Shown piece by piece: positions 12,263 through 23,300 of a stretch of DNA of 64,000 nt. Each line of letters starts with the position of its first letter. Within the stretch, counting starts at the first letter, position 1. The position numbers and the translations under genes are program-made. The notes below the pieces were generated by a model that was not told the origin of the DNA, searched no databases, and was given only the letters and a program-made list of their open reading frames with translations. This DNA comes from Primulina eburnea (Eukaryota; Streptophyta; Magnoliopsida; Lamiales; Gesneriaceae): the NCBI RefSeq assembly GCF_022965805.1, contig NC_133104.1, positions 38,422,682 to 38,486,681 of the forward strand, in the 5' to 3' direction.

Positions 12263-13107
12263 TTTTCCCTAGAATAATTTCAATTTAGATAAGAAAATGA
12301 TTAATATTCTTCCCAAAACAATGATATCATGCAATAATTGTAGTGGGAAAACCTTGAATTTTAACATTAAAAACATCAAGAAAACTTACCTCCCTTTCTA
12401 GGAGCACTGGATTTCCCCTTTTTTATGTTTTATTACAACGAGAATTCTAAAAGAGCTTTTATTGGGAAACCCTTTAAAAAGGAGGAAATGATTGGTCTGG
12501 ATTATTTTAAGTCATTTCATGGAAGATGAGGTTTAATTAAAAGACCGAATCTTGCTTGATTTGACTACGTTAATGGTCTTTATTTGATTTTTTCTTGTAT
12601 TACGAATTCTTATTTTCTTTCCCCCCTTTTTAGGAAAAGTCTTGGTTGTGTGTTTGTATGTGTGTCGATCAAGAGGATTCTAAATCAGCAAAATTTGGGA
12701 GAAAAAATGGATTTGTGTGGCTATATTGGGAGTTTGAGGTAAGAAGTTTAGAGGAATATTTTAGAAAATAAAATTCATGGAAGCTTTTGTTTGTTAAAAA
12801 AGATATAAATAAATTATAACATTCAATAGAAACAAAAAAATAAAAATAATTAAAGCCTTAATTTTTCTTCTGAATACCATTATTGTGTAAACCACTTCGT
12901 ATTGCAAGAAACAATTACATTTATAAGCAACTTATTAAAAGAAAACTAAACGAAAAATAAAAATCCAAAAGAAAAACAGAGGAGAAAGGAAAAACAAGAA
13001 GAAGCAAAGCTCAAACTTCGACCTTCCTTTGAGTTGGATCCTCCATTGTAACTGATCCTTTCGTACGATCACTCCCAACTTCATGTTCATGAAGTGGTGA
13101 AGCATTC
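12263..13107. other. Spacer downstream of the membrane-protein pseudogene
   Basis: AT-rich with T-rich runs. No frame or repeat end was recognised. The right part may hold the former 3' UTR of the pseudogene. Confidence 0.45.
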
Positions 13108-15494
13108 TCACTTCTGAATTCTGATTACATGCCCTGCAGCTTTGGCTCCTCTGAAACTGCTTATGTTTCCAAATATTACAATGATCATTCCAATCATTCC
13201 AGCACAAAATGACACTCCAAATGTTTTTCCAATCTTTCCAGGCAGGGCAGTTGCTAAAGCAAATCCAGCGCAAGCTCCGAGAGCCCTAGCCCACAAGAAC
13301 CATACCGAAAACGCGCCTTCTTTGCCTGCCGGTGAGCAGTTACAGGACCCTTCCGAATTCGTGCAGCAGGCCTGTTAGACTTGTGAGTTTGGTGGCACTG
13401 CAAGATGCATGATTCTTGAAGTATATGTTTAGTTTTTTTTGTAAATTATGACAATCCCACCTCGACTTCAAAAGCAGGCAGTTAAGGACTGACTTACAGC
13501 AATAAGAATCTCTTACAACTCTTCAATTTGACCTTTTCTCTTGGGCTCATGTATTAAGTTAATGTGGGGAAAAGGCTATCGGCCTAGTCATGGTTTTTTT
13601 TTTGGCATTTAATTGTGTATATCTGGGAGGGACCTAACAAGAGGTGCAGAGCTGTGTTCTTTATTTAACTTCAAGAACAGATTCCGGTCAGAGGAGCAGC
13701 CAAGAATGCATGCTCCAGTGTTTTTTTATTAATCAGCTTTCCAGTACGCATAGTTGGTTGTATATAGCTAAGATATAGATATAACAAGATGTATGAGAAC
13801 AAACCTGCTGCACTTCCTTGGACGGCAGCAAAAAGAAGAATGCTGCCTGTGCTCCAAATGCTCGTCTTATAATAGAATCCGAACCCTGAAGTGAACGTCA
13901 ACCCAAGAAGCTGCATTTTTTCAGCATCTGCCCTCATGATTTGCTGCAGTGGATGTGCCAACGGGAGAGACAATAAAGGGCACAAGAAATATGCTAACCA
14001 AAGATACAAATGCTCTCAGTTTTTATGCATAGCTACCCTATTGCATAAAGCCACCCTCCGGCAAAAATGCATGTTGTAGTGAAAGATGAGTGGAAAACTC
14101 CTGCTAGACTCCCTGGTGCTTGAGGATAATTGAAAATAGACAAAACATGGATCAGGGGATTTGAATTCGATAGCCAATCTGCATAACTTGAAGTAGCTCT
14201 ATTTGTGCTGAAAGTGTGGATCATTCCTATACCCCATATTAAGCCGCTGAAAATCGAGACAACCCACAAAGCAGTAAAGTGATCAGATTGGCTAAGCATG
14301 TGATATTAAAAGAAGCCATTATTTGCTGCTCCTAAGCAGCCTGCTGCGGTGGAGTATTGAGATAGCCAACTTCCAAATGATCTTCTGTCGGCAAACTGGC
14401 GTTTACGGATGGTGGATCCCGTGAATCCACGGATCATCAGGCCGAGGTACGGGCATGGGTGGCTCCTACGACTGTTCTTGCTGCCACGGTCGCGGCAATG
14501 TACGGTGGGAAGATCCAGGACTTTTTGAAGAATCCAGCTGGAAGGCAGAAAAGGGCTCCGATGCATGTGGATAGAGACAGATCCAGAAATTTTTAATATT
14601 AAGCATGACATCAAACAAATAGTTTTGATATGATGGGATTGCTATAAGAAGATTCAGGAAATTCAAGTTTGCGAAAGGAAATTCAGCGTGGGAATAGTTG
14701 GAATTCAACATAATTTTTTTCTCAAGGAAATGCTTGCCTCTGGCTGCCCCTGCTATCTGCTGTGGGTTGTGACCATGGTCAAGATTTACTGAAACAAAGC
14801 CCAGAATTGGTGCTGAGAGAATGAGTCCTGTGATCCAAGAAATTGAAGTCCAATGGAGTGAGGAGAAATTCAGGCTACCGACTTCAACTGCCCGGTATAC
14901 CAGCCCTTCATATCTGTAATTTAAGACATGAAAACTAGTGTTTCTGTTTGAACAATAGTCTCTCTTGGTAAACCGAACTCTAAGCAAAATAAAACACCTC
15001 GAACCGGCCAGAAACATCAAGAATCATAGAACATGTATAGTTTTGAATGTCTTTTTCTTGGAATTCTCGAAATAAATCAATCTTTTTTTACTCCCAAGAT
15101 CCAAAAACAACACAGATGATAAGCATCATTTTTGGAAAAGTTTATTCGCCTGTTCCCTCCTCAAATTCTTGAAACAAACTCTGAAAAGTTAACTACTTCC
15201 TATAACTTACAGTTGCATTTCACTCTGCTTGCATTTCAAACCATTATGGCTCTTCAACCAACCTTGATTTGGCTCCGGTGCACCAGGCATCGTTTGGCTG
15301 ATGATAAGCAGGAACACAATAGGAATCAATACGGTATGAACAAAACACGAGCACAATCCATACAAATACCAAACAAGAACTTCTCCCTTAGTTGGCTTCT
15401 CTTCGAATCCTCCATACGCTTTATACATATTTGCACCCAGAGACGGATTTATTCAAGGGTTGTACTGGGCTGTAGCCCAGCCCACTTTTTTTTC

Positions 15495-15650
15495 TAGCGA
15501 CGGTTTTTCAGAAACCGTCGCTAATATTTGCGACGGTTTTAGTAAAAACGTCGCCGATATGGATCGGCGACGGTTTTAATTCAAACAGTCGCTATTAGCT
15601 ACTGTTTTTTGAAAAACCGTGGCTAATAGCAACGGTTGTTTTAAAAATCG
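15495..15650. repeat. GCGACGGT/ACCGTCGC motif array inside the hAT element
   Basis: Inverted pairs such as GCGACGGTTTTT and AAACCGTCGC recur through this stretch, the same motif and spacing as in the CACTA element at 7177-8584. No CACTA terminal repeat is present here. Confidence 0.75.
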
Positions 15651-16071
15651 TCGTACATCAATGTCTTAGTCCAATCAAGTCCCGTCCATTTACGAGGATG
15701 AGACCAAATTCATCTCATATCCTCTGATCCACCCCACCTCAATTCTACAAAATTTCTCTCCCAAGTCCCAAGCCCTTTAGCGACAGAATAGAATTGCGGA
15801 CTCCCGAAGAAATCGAATTGCTCATCGGCAAGACAACAATCCATGTAAGAATCGGCTATACATTTTTTATTTTGTTTTTTATAGCTTCTCTGTGCGTGAT
15901 TTGTGGTTTCTTGATTGTTTGTTGTTGAGTTGTTGATTGACTATTACTTGTTTATTTGTTTAATAATTATTTTATTCTTGTTTAGGATTATAACTTGAAC
16001 TATTTCAAAATGGAACATCAATAGAACATCATTACCACTTTGATGTTTTTAATGCAGCAATAGATTTCATT

Positions 16072-16589
16072 TTGATGAAGTTAAATACTCGGTTCAATGA
16101 GTCATCGGTGGAACTTCTTTCTCTTAGTACAGCTTTAGATCCTAAAAATTCATTTGACTCATTTAACAGTGATGATATTTGCAAGCTTGCGAAGAAGTTT
16201 TATCCTGGAGATTTTTCACAGCTCAAGAAATTGTTGCTTTGGAGTATGAATTGATACATTATAAACTTGATGTAATGCAGAATTTAAAGGTTTCTACACT
16301 TGTTGAGTTGTGTCAGCAATTGACCGAGAGTGGACGGTCAAGTGTTTATGTTATGTTGACTAGATTGATTCATCTTGTTTTGACATTACCTGTGTCTACT
16401 ACCACTACTGAGTGGGCTTTTTCAGCAATGAAGCATGTGAAGACGGCACTTCGCAATAAAATGGAGGATGACTTTCTTACCGATTGTTTGACACTCTATA
16501 TTGAACGAGATTTAGCTAAACATATTGATGTAAAATCTATTATTGATGAATTTTATGTTTTAAAATCTCGTAGGGCACAACTTCGTTGA
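16072..16589 (+). pseudogene. hAT transposase C-terminal fragment (dimerisation domain)
   Basis: The first part reads LNTRFNESSVELL and TALDPKNSF. The frame then changes near 16215, and the second part holds LTLPVSTTTTEWAFSAMKHV and ALRNKMEDDFLTDCLTLYIE, the conserved C-terminal dimerisation block of ZMYM/TTF-type plant hAT transposases. N-terminal zinc finger and catalytic regions are missing, so this copy is inactive. Confidence 0.85.
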
Positions 16590-16761
16590 ACGATATAATG
16601 TAAATTTTTTTTAATAATATATAACTTATCATATTGAGTTCAAGCCCCCCCCCAACTTTTAATCCTGGATCCGTCCCTGTCTGCACCTCTCTGAATTTTC
16701 ATTCCCACATTTTGAACATCCGGTGTAACCTCACCTTCCTCTCAAGTCTTTCGACCTTTCT

Positions 16762-17918
16762 TGTGAGAATCTGAAATTCTAGCACTAGGAGCCGCTAGCA
16801 AATTTCAGCGGAAGTTAAAAATTCCAGCCGAAGCTAATATTTTAGAAGCTGGTATTTTTCCAGCAGATTGAAATCGAGCCGTAGACAACAGATAAAATCC
16901 AGCAGCAACACGAAATTCCAGCAGACAGTTACTAATTCAGACCATAACTTGTAACTGAAGCATTTAACGTGAAATAAAGATTGTTAATGTCAGATTATAG
17001 CCCTTAATTGGGAGGCTAACAGTCAGAATTTCACCTATAAATATCACCCTCAAACATCTGAATTGTTTTACCAAAATCTTGAGTTATCACTTGAAATTAG
17101 AGCTAAAAGAGTGCATTTTCGAAGCTGTAAAATCCAGTAGCAAGGCAAGCAGATTTCCAGACTTCAACCGAAATTCTTTAAGCAAATTATTGTAAGTGGG
17201 CTTATATATAAATATCTTGAAATCCGTTTGATAATTCTGTTTTAAAGTTCAGTTCTGCATGTTTGATTTCTGATATATGATTTTGAAGCACTGAAACTCC
17301 CTACTGAACTAATGGTATGAATATATATTCTGAACATTTCTGAATTCTGATTCTGGCCTCACCCTTAGAGGAGAGAACATATAGGGACTGATATCAGTTT
17401 AGCCATGAAATTCACTAACGCGCTCAGTGCTTACTAATTCTGATTTTATTCTGAAACCTGTAAATTCTAAATTCTGAGTTCTGTTATGGAAATACTATTT
17501 TCTGTATATTATTGTTTTAATGTTTCTGTTGAAAACGATTTCGAAAACTGGGATTTATTCCCGCCCCTGCTTACTGAGTGACAATCATATCACTCACCCA
17601 CCAAACCCATCTCAGACAAGAACGAGGAAGAGATACTAGAAGAAGAAGAGCAGAACCAGTTCTGGGGCTGGTGAAGAAGATTATTGGTATTAGTTTATGT
17701 TTATGTTAATTCCGCTGTACCTGTTAGGACACTGTTATGTCAGGTTTTACATTTCCGCTGTAAAACATCAATATTCGAGTTGTAACAGACAATCGATTTA
17801 TTTCGTATTATGAATAAAAGACTGGTTTCTGAATTCTGTACTTCTGAGGCTTGTTGTTTTCGAATGTAAATTTGAGAGCAACGCCGGTGTCAACCAACCC
17901 CCGTCCTGGGGCGTGACA
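16762..17918 (+). repeat. Solo LTR 1 (1157 bp) of a probable Ty3/gypsy family
   Basis: It begins TGTGAGAATCTGAAATTC and ends GGGGCGTGACA, flanked by the direct 5-bp duplication TTTCT (16757-16761, 17919-17923). It is closely related along its length to 18803-19984. Shared blocks include CACCTATAAATA (TATA box), AACGCCGGTGTCAACCAACC and AATAAAAGAC (possible poly(A) signal). No internal region is attached, so it is a solo LTR. Orientation is chosen from the TATA and AATAAA order; gypsy assignment is inference. Confidence 0.9.
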
Positions 17919-17923
17919 TTTCT

Positions 17924-18797
17924 AGAATCTGAGTGCTGGTTTCTGCCATTCTCTCACTCGAAACTCACAAGTCTCAATAGGATAGACAATGGAGACATTA
18001 TTGCATCAAAGGGTGTCCTTCAAATTGGTTGAACACTTGTGCAGAATGAACAGCTGGTTGTGAAACTTTCGAGACCGCGAAAGACATCAGTTTAATCACT
18101 TGATTTTATACCTACATGAACAAATAATATTAGAATCATTCTCTTTGTCATTAAGTTCCGGTATTGTCAGTTATTGGAGAAACGATATTCCAATAACAAA
18201 CCACATTTGTCCTACATGATACAGGCAAATAAAACATTTAAGGAACAGTGGAGTCAATCAAGAACCACGGAAGACAAACAACATGCCAAGACACACATAC
18301 ATATGGGTGTGTGTGTGGGGGAAATTACAGACTTTGAAAGCTTCACCGTTGCCTCTACCAAAAGATTCTGCGTAGGACTTACCATGGTCAACTGAATAAG
18401 CCTGTGAAATGCGCGCAAAGATAATTTTACAATAATTAACCTGGAAAATTCCCACTTGAAGTTGAGTGGGTTTTCTCTGACAATACAAGATACAACACAA
18501 AATTAGGACATAGATAGGGGTGACTTTCCTAGATTCCAAACAGGATAGCCATATTTTAATCAAGTGTAAACTTTACTAAGCACCTTATTTTACTAGATTT
18601 TTGGATTTGAAATTGGGAAACGTACCATAACTTGACATAGCATAGCCAACATTCAAACATCTTGAGGTTTGAAAATTCAGAAAGGAATATGTTTGCAGAA
18701 AACGGGTGAGTGCTGGAAAAAAGTTGAGTAATCTTAAGCATAATCTCCACTATCATATGCTGCGGCATAAAAAATTAATAGTCATCGAGCATGGAAT
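17924..18797. other. Unique spacer between the two solo LTRs
   Basis: No gene recognised. The left edge continues the sequence upstream of the membrane-protein pseudogene, so part may be its former promoter or 5' leader. A short GTGTGTGT run is near 18308. Confidence 0.45.
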
Positions 18798-18802
18798 CTT
18801 GT

Positions 18803-19984
18803 TGTGATAACCTGAAATTCCAGCAGTAGCAGCAGATAGCATAATATCAGCAGCAACTCATATTTCAGAAGATGACATTTTCCAGCAGACCAGAATCCAG
18901 CAGATTAGAATCCAGCAGACTGAATCCAGCAGCAGAAGAGCGAATTTCAGCAGACAGTTACTGATTCAGCTTAAACTTGTAACTGAAGCATTTAACACGA
19001 AGTAAAGATTGTTAATGTCCGATTATGGCCTTAATTGGGAGGCCAACAGTCAGAATTTCACCTATAAATAGCACCCTCAAACAGCTGAATTGGTTTACCA
19101 AAATCTTGAATTATCACTTGAAATTAGAGCTAAGAGGGTGCATTTTCGAAGCTGTAAGATCGAGTAGCAAGGCAAGCAGATTTCCAGACCTCAACCGAAA
19201 TTCTTTAAGCGAATTACAGTAAGTGGGCTTATGTATAAATATCTTGAAAACCGTTTGATGATTTCTGTTTTAAAGCAAAGTATATTCTTGAATCCTGTTA
19301 TCTGATTTCGAAGCACTGAAACTTAGTGAACTAATGGTAGGAATATATTTTCTGAACATTACTGATTACTGATTACCGGCCTCAACCCTTAGAAGAGAGA
19401 ACATATAGGGGACTGATATCAGTTTAGTCATGAAATTCACGAATGTGCTCAGTGCTTATTTGATAAACTTCTGATTTCCGATTACTGAATACCGATTACT
19501 GATTTCTGAACACTGAACACTGATTTCTGTTATGAAAATAAGAATTTCTGTATATTTTCGTATTACTGTTCTGTATGAAAATGATTTCGAAAACTCGGAG
19601 TTATTCCCGCCCCCGCTTACTGAGTGACAACCATATCACTCACCCACCAAAACATCTCAGATAAGAACGATGAAGAAAGGCTAGAAGAAGAGGAGCAGAT
19701 CCAGTTCTGGGGCTGGTGAAGAAGATTGTTAATTCTCAGTTTTATTTATGTTGTTTTCTGCTGCGTCTGTAAGACATTATGATGTAAGACATTATGATGT
19801 CTGGTTTGTTTTACATTTCCGCTGTAAAACATTAATTATTGGAGTTTGTATCAGACATTGATATATTCAGTATTTATGAATAAAAGACCGGTTTTTGAAT
19901 TTCGTACTTCCGAGGCTTGTTACTTTCGAATGTAAGTTTGAGAGCAACGCCGGTGTCAACCAACCCCCGTCCCGAGGCGTGACA
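18803..19984 (+). repeat. Solo LTR 2 (1182 bp), same family as solo LTR 1
   Basis: It begins TGTGATAACCTGAAATTCCA and ends GAGGCGTGACA, flanked by the direct duplication CTTGT (18798-18802, 19985-19989). It differs from copy 1 mainly in the CAGCAG-rich start and short indels. Its own duplication shows it is a separate insertion, not the partner LTR of copy 1. Confidence 0.92.
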
Positions 19985-20309
19985 CTTGTAAAGTGGCAAC
20001 ATAAAATAATGTATATTGAAATATTAAAAGGCACGCCTGTAGCAAAGCTAATAAAGCTACATGACTATGTTTAGCTCATAGCCGACTCAGGAGAACTCTG
20101 TGCTTTTATATTTAAATTTCTTATTTTTAAAAAATGTGGTATAAAATTAAAAAAAAAAATTATTGGGATGTCGATTGTCTTAAAAATTAGCCATTTCCAA
20201 AGTTAAAAATCTCCACGAATAGATGGAAAAATGAATACAAACAGCAACCAATTTGCATTGCACAAGAATCAACAAAAGGGGGAAAGAAGCTAAATACATA
20301 TATGAGACT

Positions 20310-23300
20310 TCAATACTGATATCCGTGATAATGCGATTCAAAGTGGTACCCATACATGTAATTTGGTGATTCAACTTCATAATGATAGGTGGTGTGAGGC
20401 GGTTCGACTTCATAACGTTGGACATTGTCTGATGTTTCATCTTCGAGATGATGAGCATGTTGAGGGGACGGAGAACTAAGCGAGCTTGGAGAAGAGCTGG
20501 CAATATCATCCGGGTTTTTCTCAACTTTTACTTCAACCAAGTCAACTTCTTCAAATGACTGGAAAATCGGGTGCAAGTATGCATCAGCTAAAAGAGATTT
20601 TAAGTTGACATCAGATTCAGAAGCATGATCTTGTATGTCTTTGTTCATGGCTTCCTGCAGATGAAAACGAAAGAAACATCGATCAATCAAAATTTATCAG
20701 CCAATGATTCAAAATTATAGAATCGAGCCTTGTCACCATCCCAAAATCATAGTTGACGGTAAATGTAACTTAAGTACCAAGTATCATGTTTGAACATAAT
20801 GACACATAGGCGACCCACCTCGTAACTCATACGGAACATGTGACATACAATTATAATGTGGAGTATTTGTTGTACCAAAAGAGTGATAACAAATTAACAA
20901 TGCAACTCGAATCTTTAAACTAGAAGTAGATCAAACACCGTGTTTTGATTATTGTGTCGCACAGACAATCAAGTGGCACAACAAGGAGAATTATTGATCC
21001 CAAACAAAAACGTTTGATTTATGGGTTGGCACCAAGGATATCACATCTACAATCTTACCTCAAGAGGGTGCCTCCTGAATGCAGGTTCAAATCGATTCTT
21101 GCAATACTTGTGGAAACTTAGAGTCAATATAGGTAACACTACAAGTAGAGGAGTGGAGTTTGCTGCCTTTTTTGTGCTTAATAGGCCTAATAGTAGCAGT
21201 TGCGATATAAGCAAGCTAGCTACTATACGTGTATGAACGTGTGGCCAAAACGCAGCAGCGCTCTCGTATTGTTGTTCATACACATTAATCACCTGGAATA
21301 TAATACGAGAAGAATGTATAAAATTGAGTACAAAGAACATTATTCAATTTAGAATGAGTAAAAAATAGAGTGATTTTCTAGCAGTGTTAACCTGATGACG
21401 ATAAACGAAATATGCAAAGGCAAAGAATCCGAGTATAAAAGGAAGAAGTATAGGAGTGACAACCATGTACACAATGTCAAGAAGGAAGTACAACTGAAGA
21501 CTAGGTAGAGCCTCAGGAAAATCAAGGCCTCCAGGGTCCATTGCCTTGTCTAAGTCTCTTTCGGTTTTTACTATAAACATGTTCTTTAGGTGAAAAATGA
21601 CTAGATCTTTTAATCGGAGAATTTCAAAGGCAATACGGGCCCAGCCATCGACCATTATGTATGTGATAAAGAAAGTAGCCTTCATTGGTATCGAGACACC
21701 AATGTTTCGTGGGATCCTGCAACCCGGAAAAAGATTCATTCCTTATAAAACATATATCAAAACAAAAGTCAAAGTGGAAAATATGATTCTGATTTTCACA
21801 AAATATATATAACCTAAACAAAAGAAATGCAAGGACGTTACTGGGTAGCTGATTGGTGAAGGAAAGCGTGAAGTTGCTGGAATGCTGTTCCAGCTACTAT
21901 GCTGCCTAAGAACACATTGACTAACATGAAGTAGTAGTATTTTGCGGCAGTTCTCCGTTCCAAAACCGATAATGCTACGTGCCCCTCTATTTTTGACATG
22001 ACCATTAAAATTGAAGGAAGATAATACAGAAAGATTTTAAGGACTAGACCAGGAACGAAACCCTGCATAAATGACTTGAGAAACGACCTGCAAAACAGAT
22101 TCATCCATGTATTACAAAATTGTATAGTATGACAAAGAATCATATCAAAAAATAGTTGGCTATACAGAAATCAAGTCTCGCTCATGGGCCATGAAAAAAT
22201 TTCATCTCACGAGGATAGGAAGAAGAAAAGCATGTCTTGCTTTTTATGTATTTATTTTTTGTTTTGATGGTCACGTACCATTCAACTACGGGCCTGAGAA
22301 AAGGAGCCACTCTCTCTAGCCCTTCCAAATTAGCCAACGATTGAACAAAAGCAATTGGAATCATGTAAAAGAATACTAATGCAAATACAGATATTGATAT
22401 CACAAGCTTTCGAATGCTAAGTGAAAAAAAGGGTATAGCTAGATTCTTCCAGTACACATCCCGGGGTTCAGGGGCCCAATTTGTTAACCACAGAATAGGA
22501 TTTTTGCTTTGTTGTGTCTGTGCACAAACAGCTGCCCCCCATCTTGAATTAAATGACACAAATGCTGCTGGTGTGACAGAATTAGAGTCTTTCAGAACTT
22601 TTTGACGCTCCAAAGTTAACTGAGGATAAGTGATAAGTAAATCATCAGAATATAAACAACAGTTTGTCTTAATTAGAACTAATAAATAAGGATGGTTGAA
22701 TTTTGAATAACAGTAAAAAACATTGGGCAATGACGAAGTGACAGCATAGGATATATCCGAGTCGACCATAAAAACCTTTACTTTAGGTACCACGATCAGA
22801 TGGCCAAAACAATTACTATACAATGGTATGTAGGTCTTGGTCGTAATTAGTTACAGATTACCATAGAAATATGATTTGATTGTACTTAATTATAGAATAC
22901 AATCCATACAAATACCAATCAGCATTTCTTTGTATAGGCAAAAATAACTGATGATAAATATGATAAGAAAATAATCTGTACAACTGTTTACAATCAACTT
23001 AATCAATGATATATCATAATCTTAATAATACCAAATCTGATTGTAGAATTTATTCTTTGATTTCAACCTAGTACAACTTACTTTTTTGTCAAGATATTTG
23101 ATTTGCTCTTTGTAGAAGTCGATAGAATCAACCCTTTCACCCCAAAGTCCAAAGAAGCCTTTCTGAAAGACAAGAACACGGGAAACAGTACAAACATGTC
23201 AAGCTGTAAAGCAATTACAGAAATAGTATACCACACATGAATACTTAAAAGTTTCTCATAATGCTTCACTTCAAAGATTTTAAAGAGAAAGGAGGATACC

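Larger units (their letters stand above)
15438..16679 (+). mobile_element. hAT element, internally deleted, inserted in exon 1 of the pseudogene
   Basis: The ends CAGAGACGGATTTA and TGGATCCGTCCCTG are imperfect inverted repeats flanked by 8-bp duplications TTTGCACC (15430-15437) and TCTGCACC (16680-16687), one mismatch. Host coding sequence resumes on both sides. It carries a truncated transposase frame in its 3' half and an array of GCGACGGT motifs near its 5' end. Confidence 0.88.
13108..16756 (-). pseudogene. Multi-spanning membrane protein gene (possibly Atg22/MFS-like), introns retained, disabled
   Basis: Protein blocks run right to left. Exon 1 lies at 16688-16745 and 15211-15437, split by a hAT element. 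It includes KPTKGEVLVWYLYG and a perfect GTAAGT donor after 15211. Exon 2 is near 14740-14913 with SLHWTSISWITGLILSAPIL and HGHNPQQIAGAA. Further exons at 14030-14530 carry IRGFTGSTIRKRQF and LWVVSIFSGLIWGIG, and 13800-14009 carries SLPLAHPLQQIMRADAEKMQ. The last, 13108-13376, carries FLWARALGACAGFA. Breaks are visible: a frame change near 14445, an in-frame TAA near 14307, another shift near 14025 and one near 13332. Hydrophobic helices and the WYLYG block suggest a transporter, perhaps Atg22/MFS-like; that is inference. Retained introns argue against a processed copy. Confidence 0.72.

Noticed and set aside
12935..13296. Separate small genes on the minus strand
   Set aside because: The second frame is the last exon of the disabled membrane-protein gene; the first is its shadow.
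17924..18797. Gene between the solo LTRs
   Set aside because: Only short frames without splice-supported homology.
16762..19984. One LTR retrotransposon with a 0.9 kb interior
   Set aside because: Each repeat has its own 5-bp duplication, and no primer site or purine tract adjoins them.
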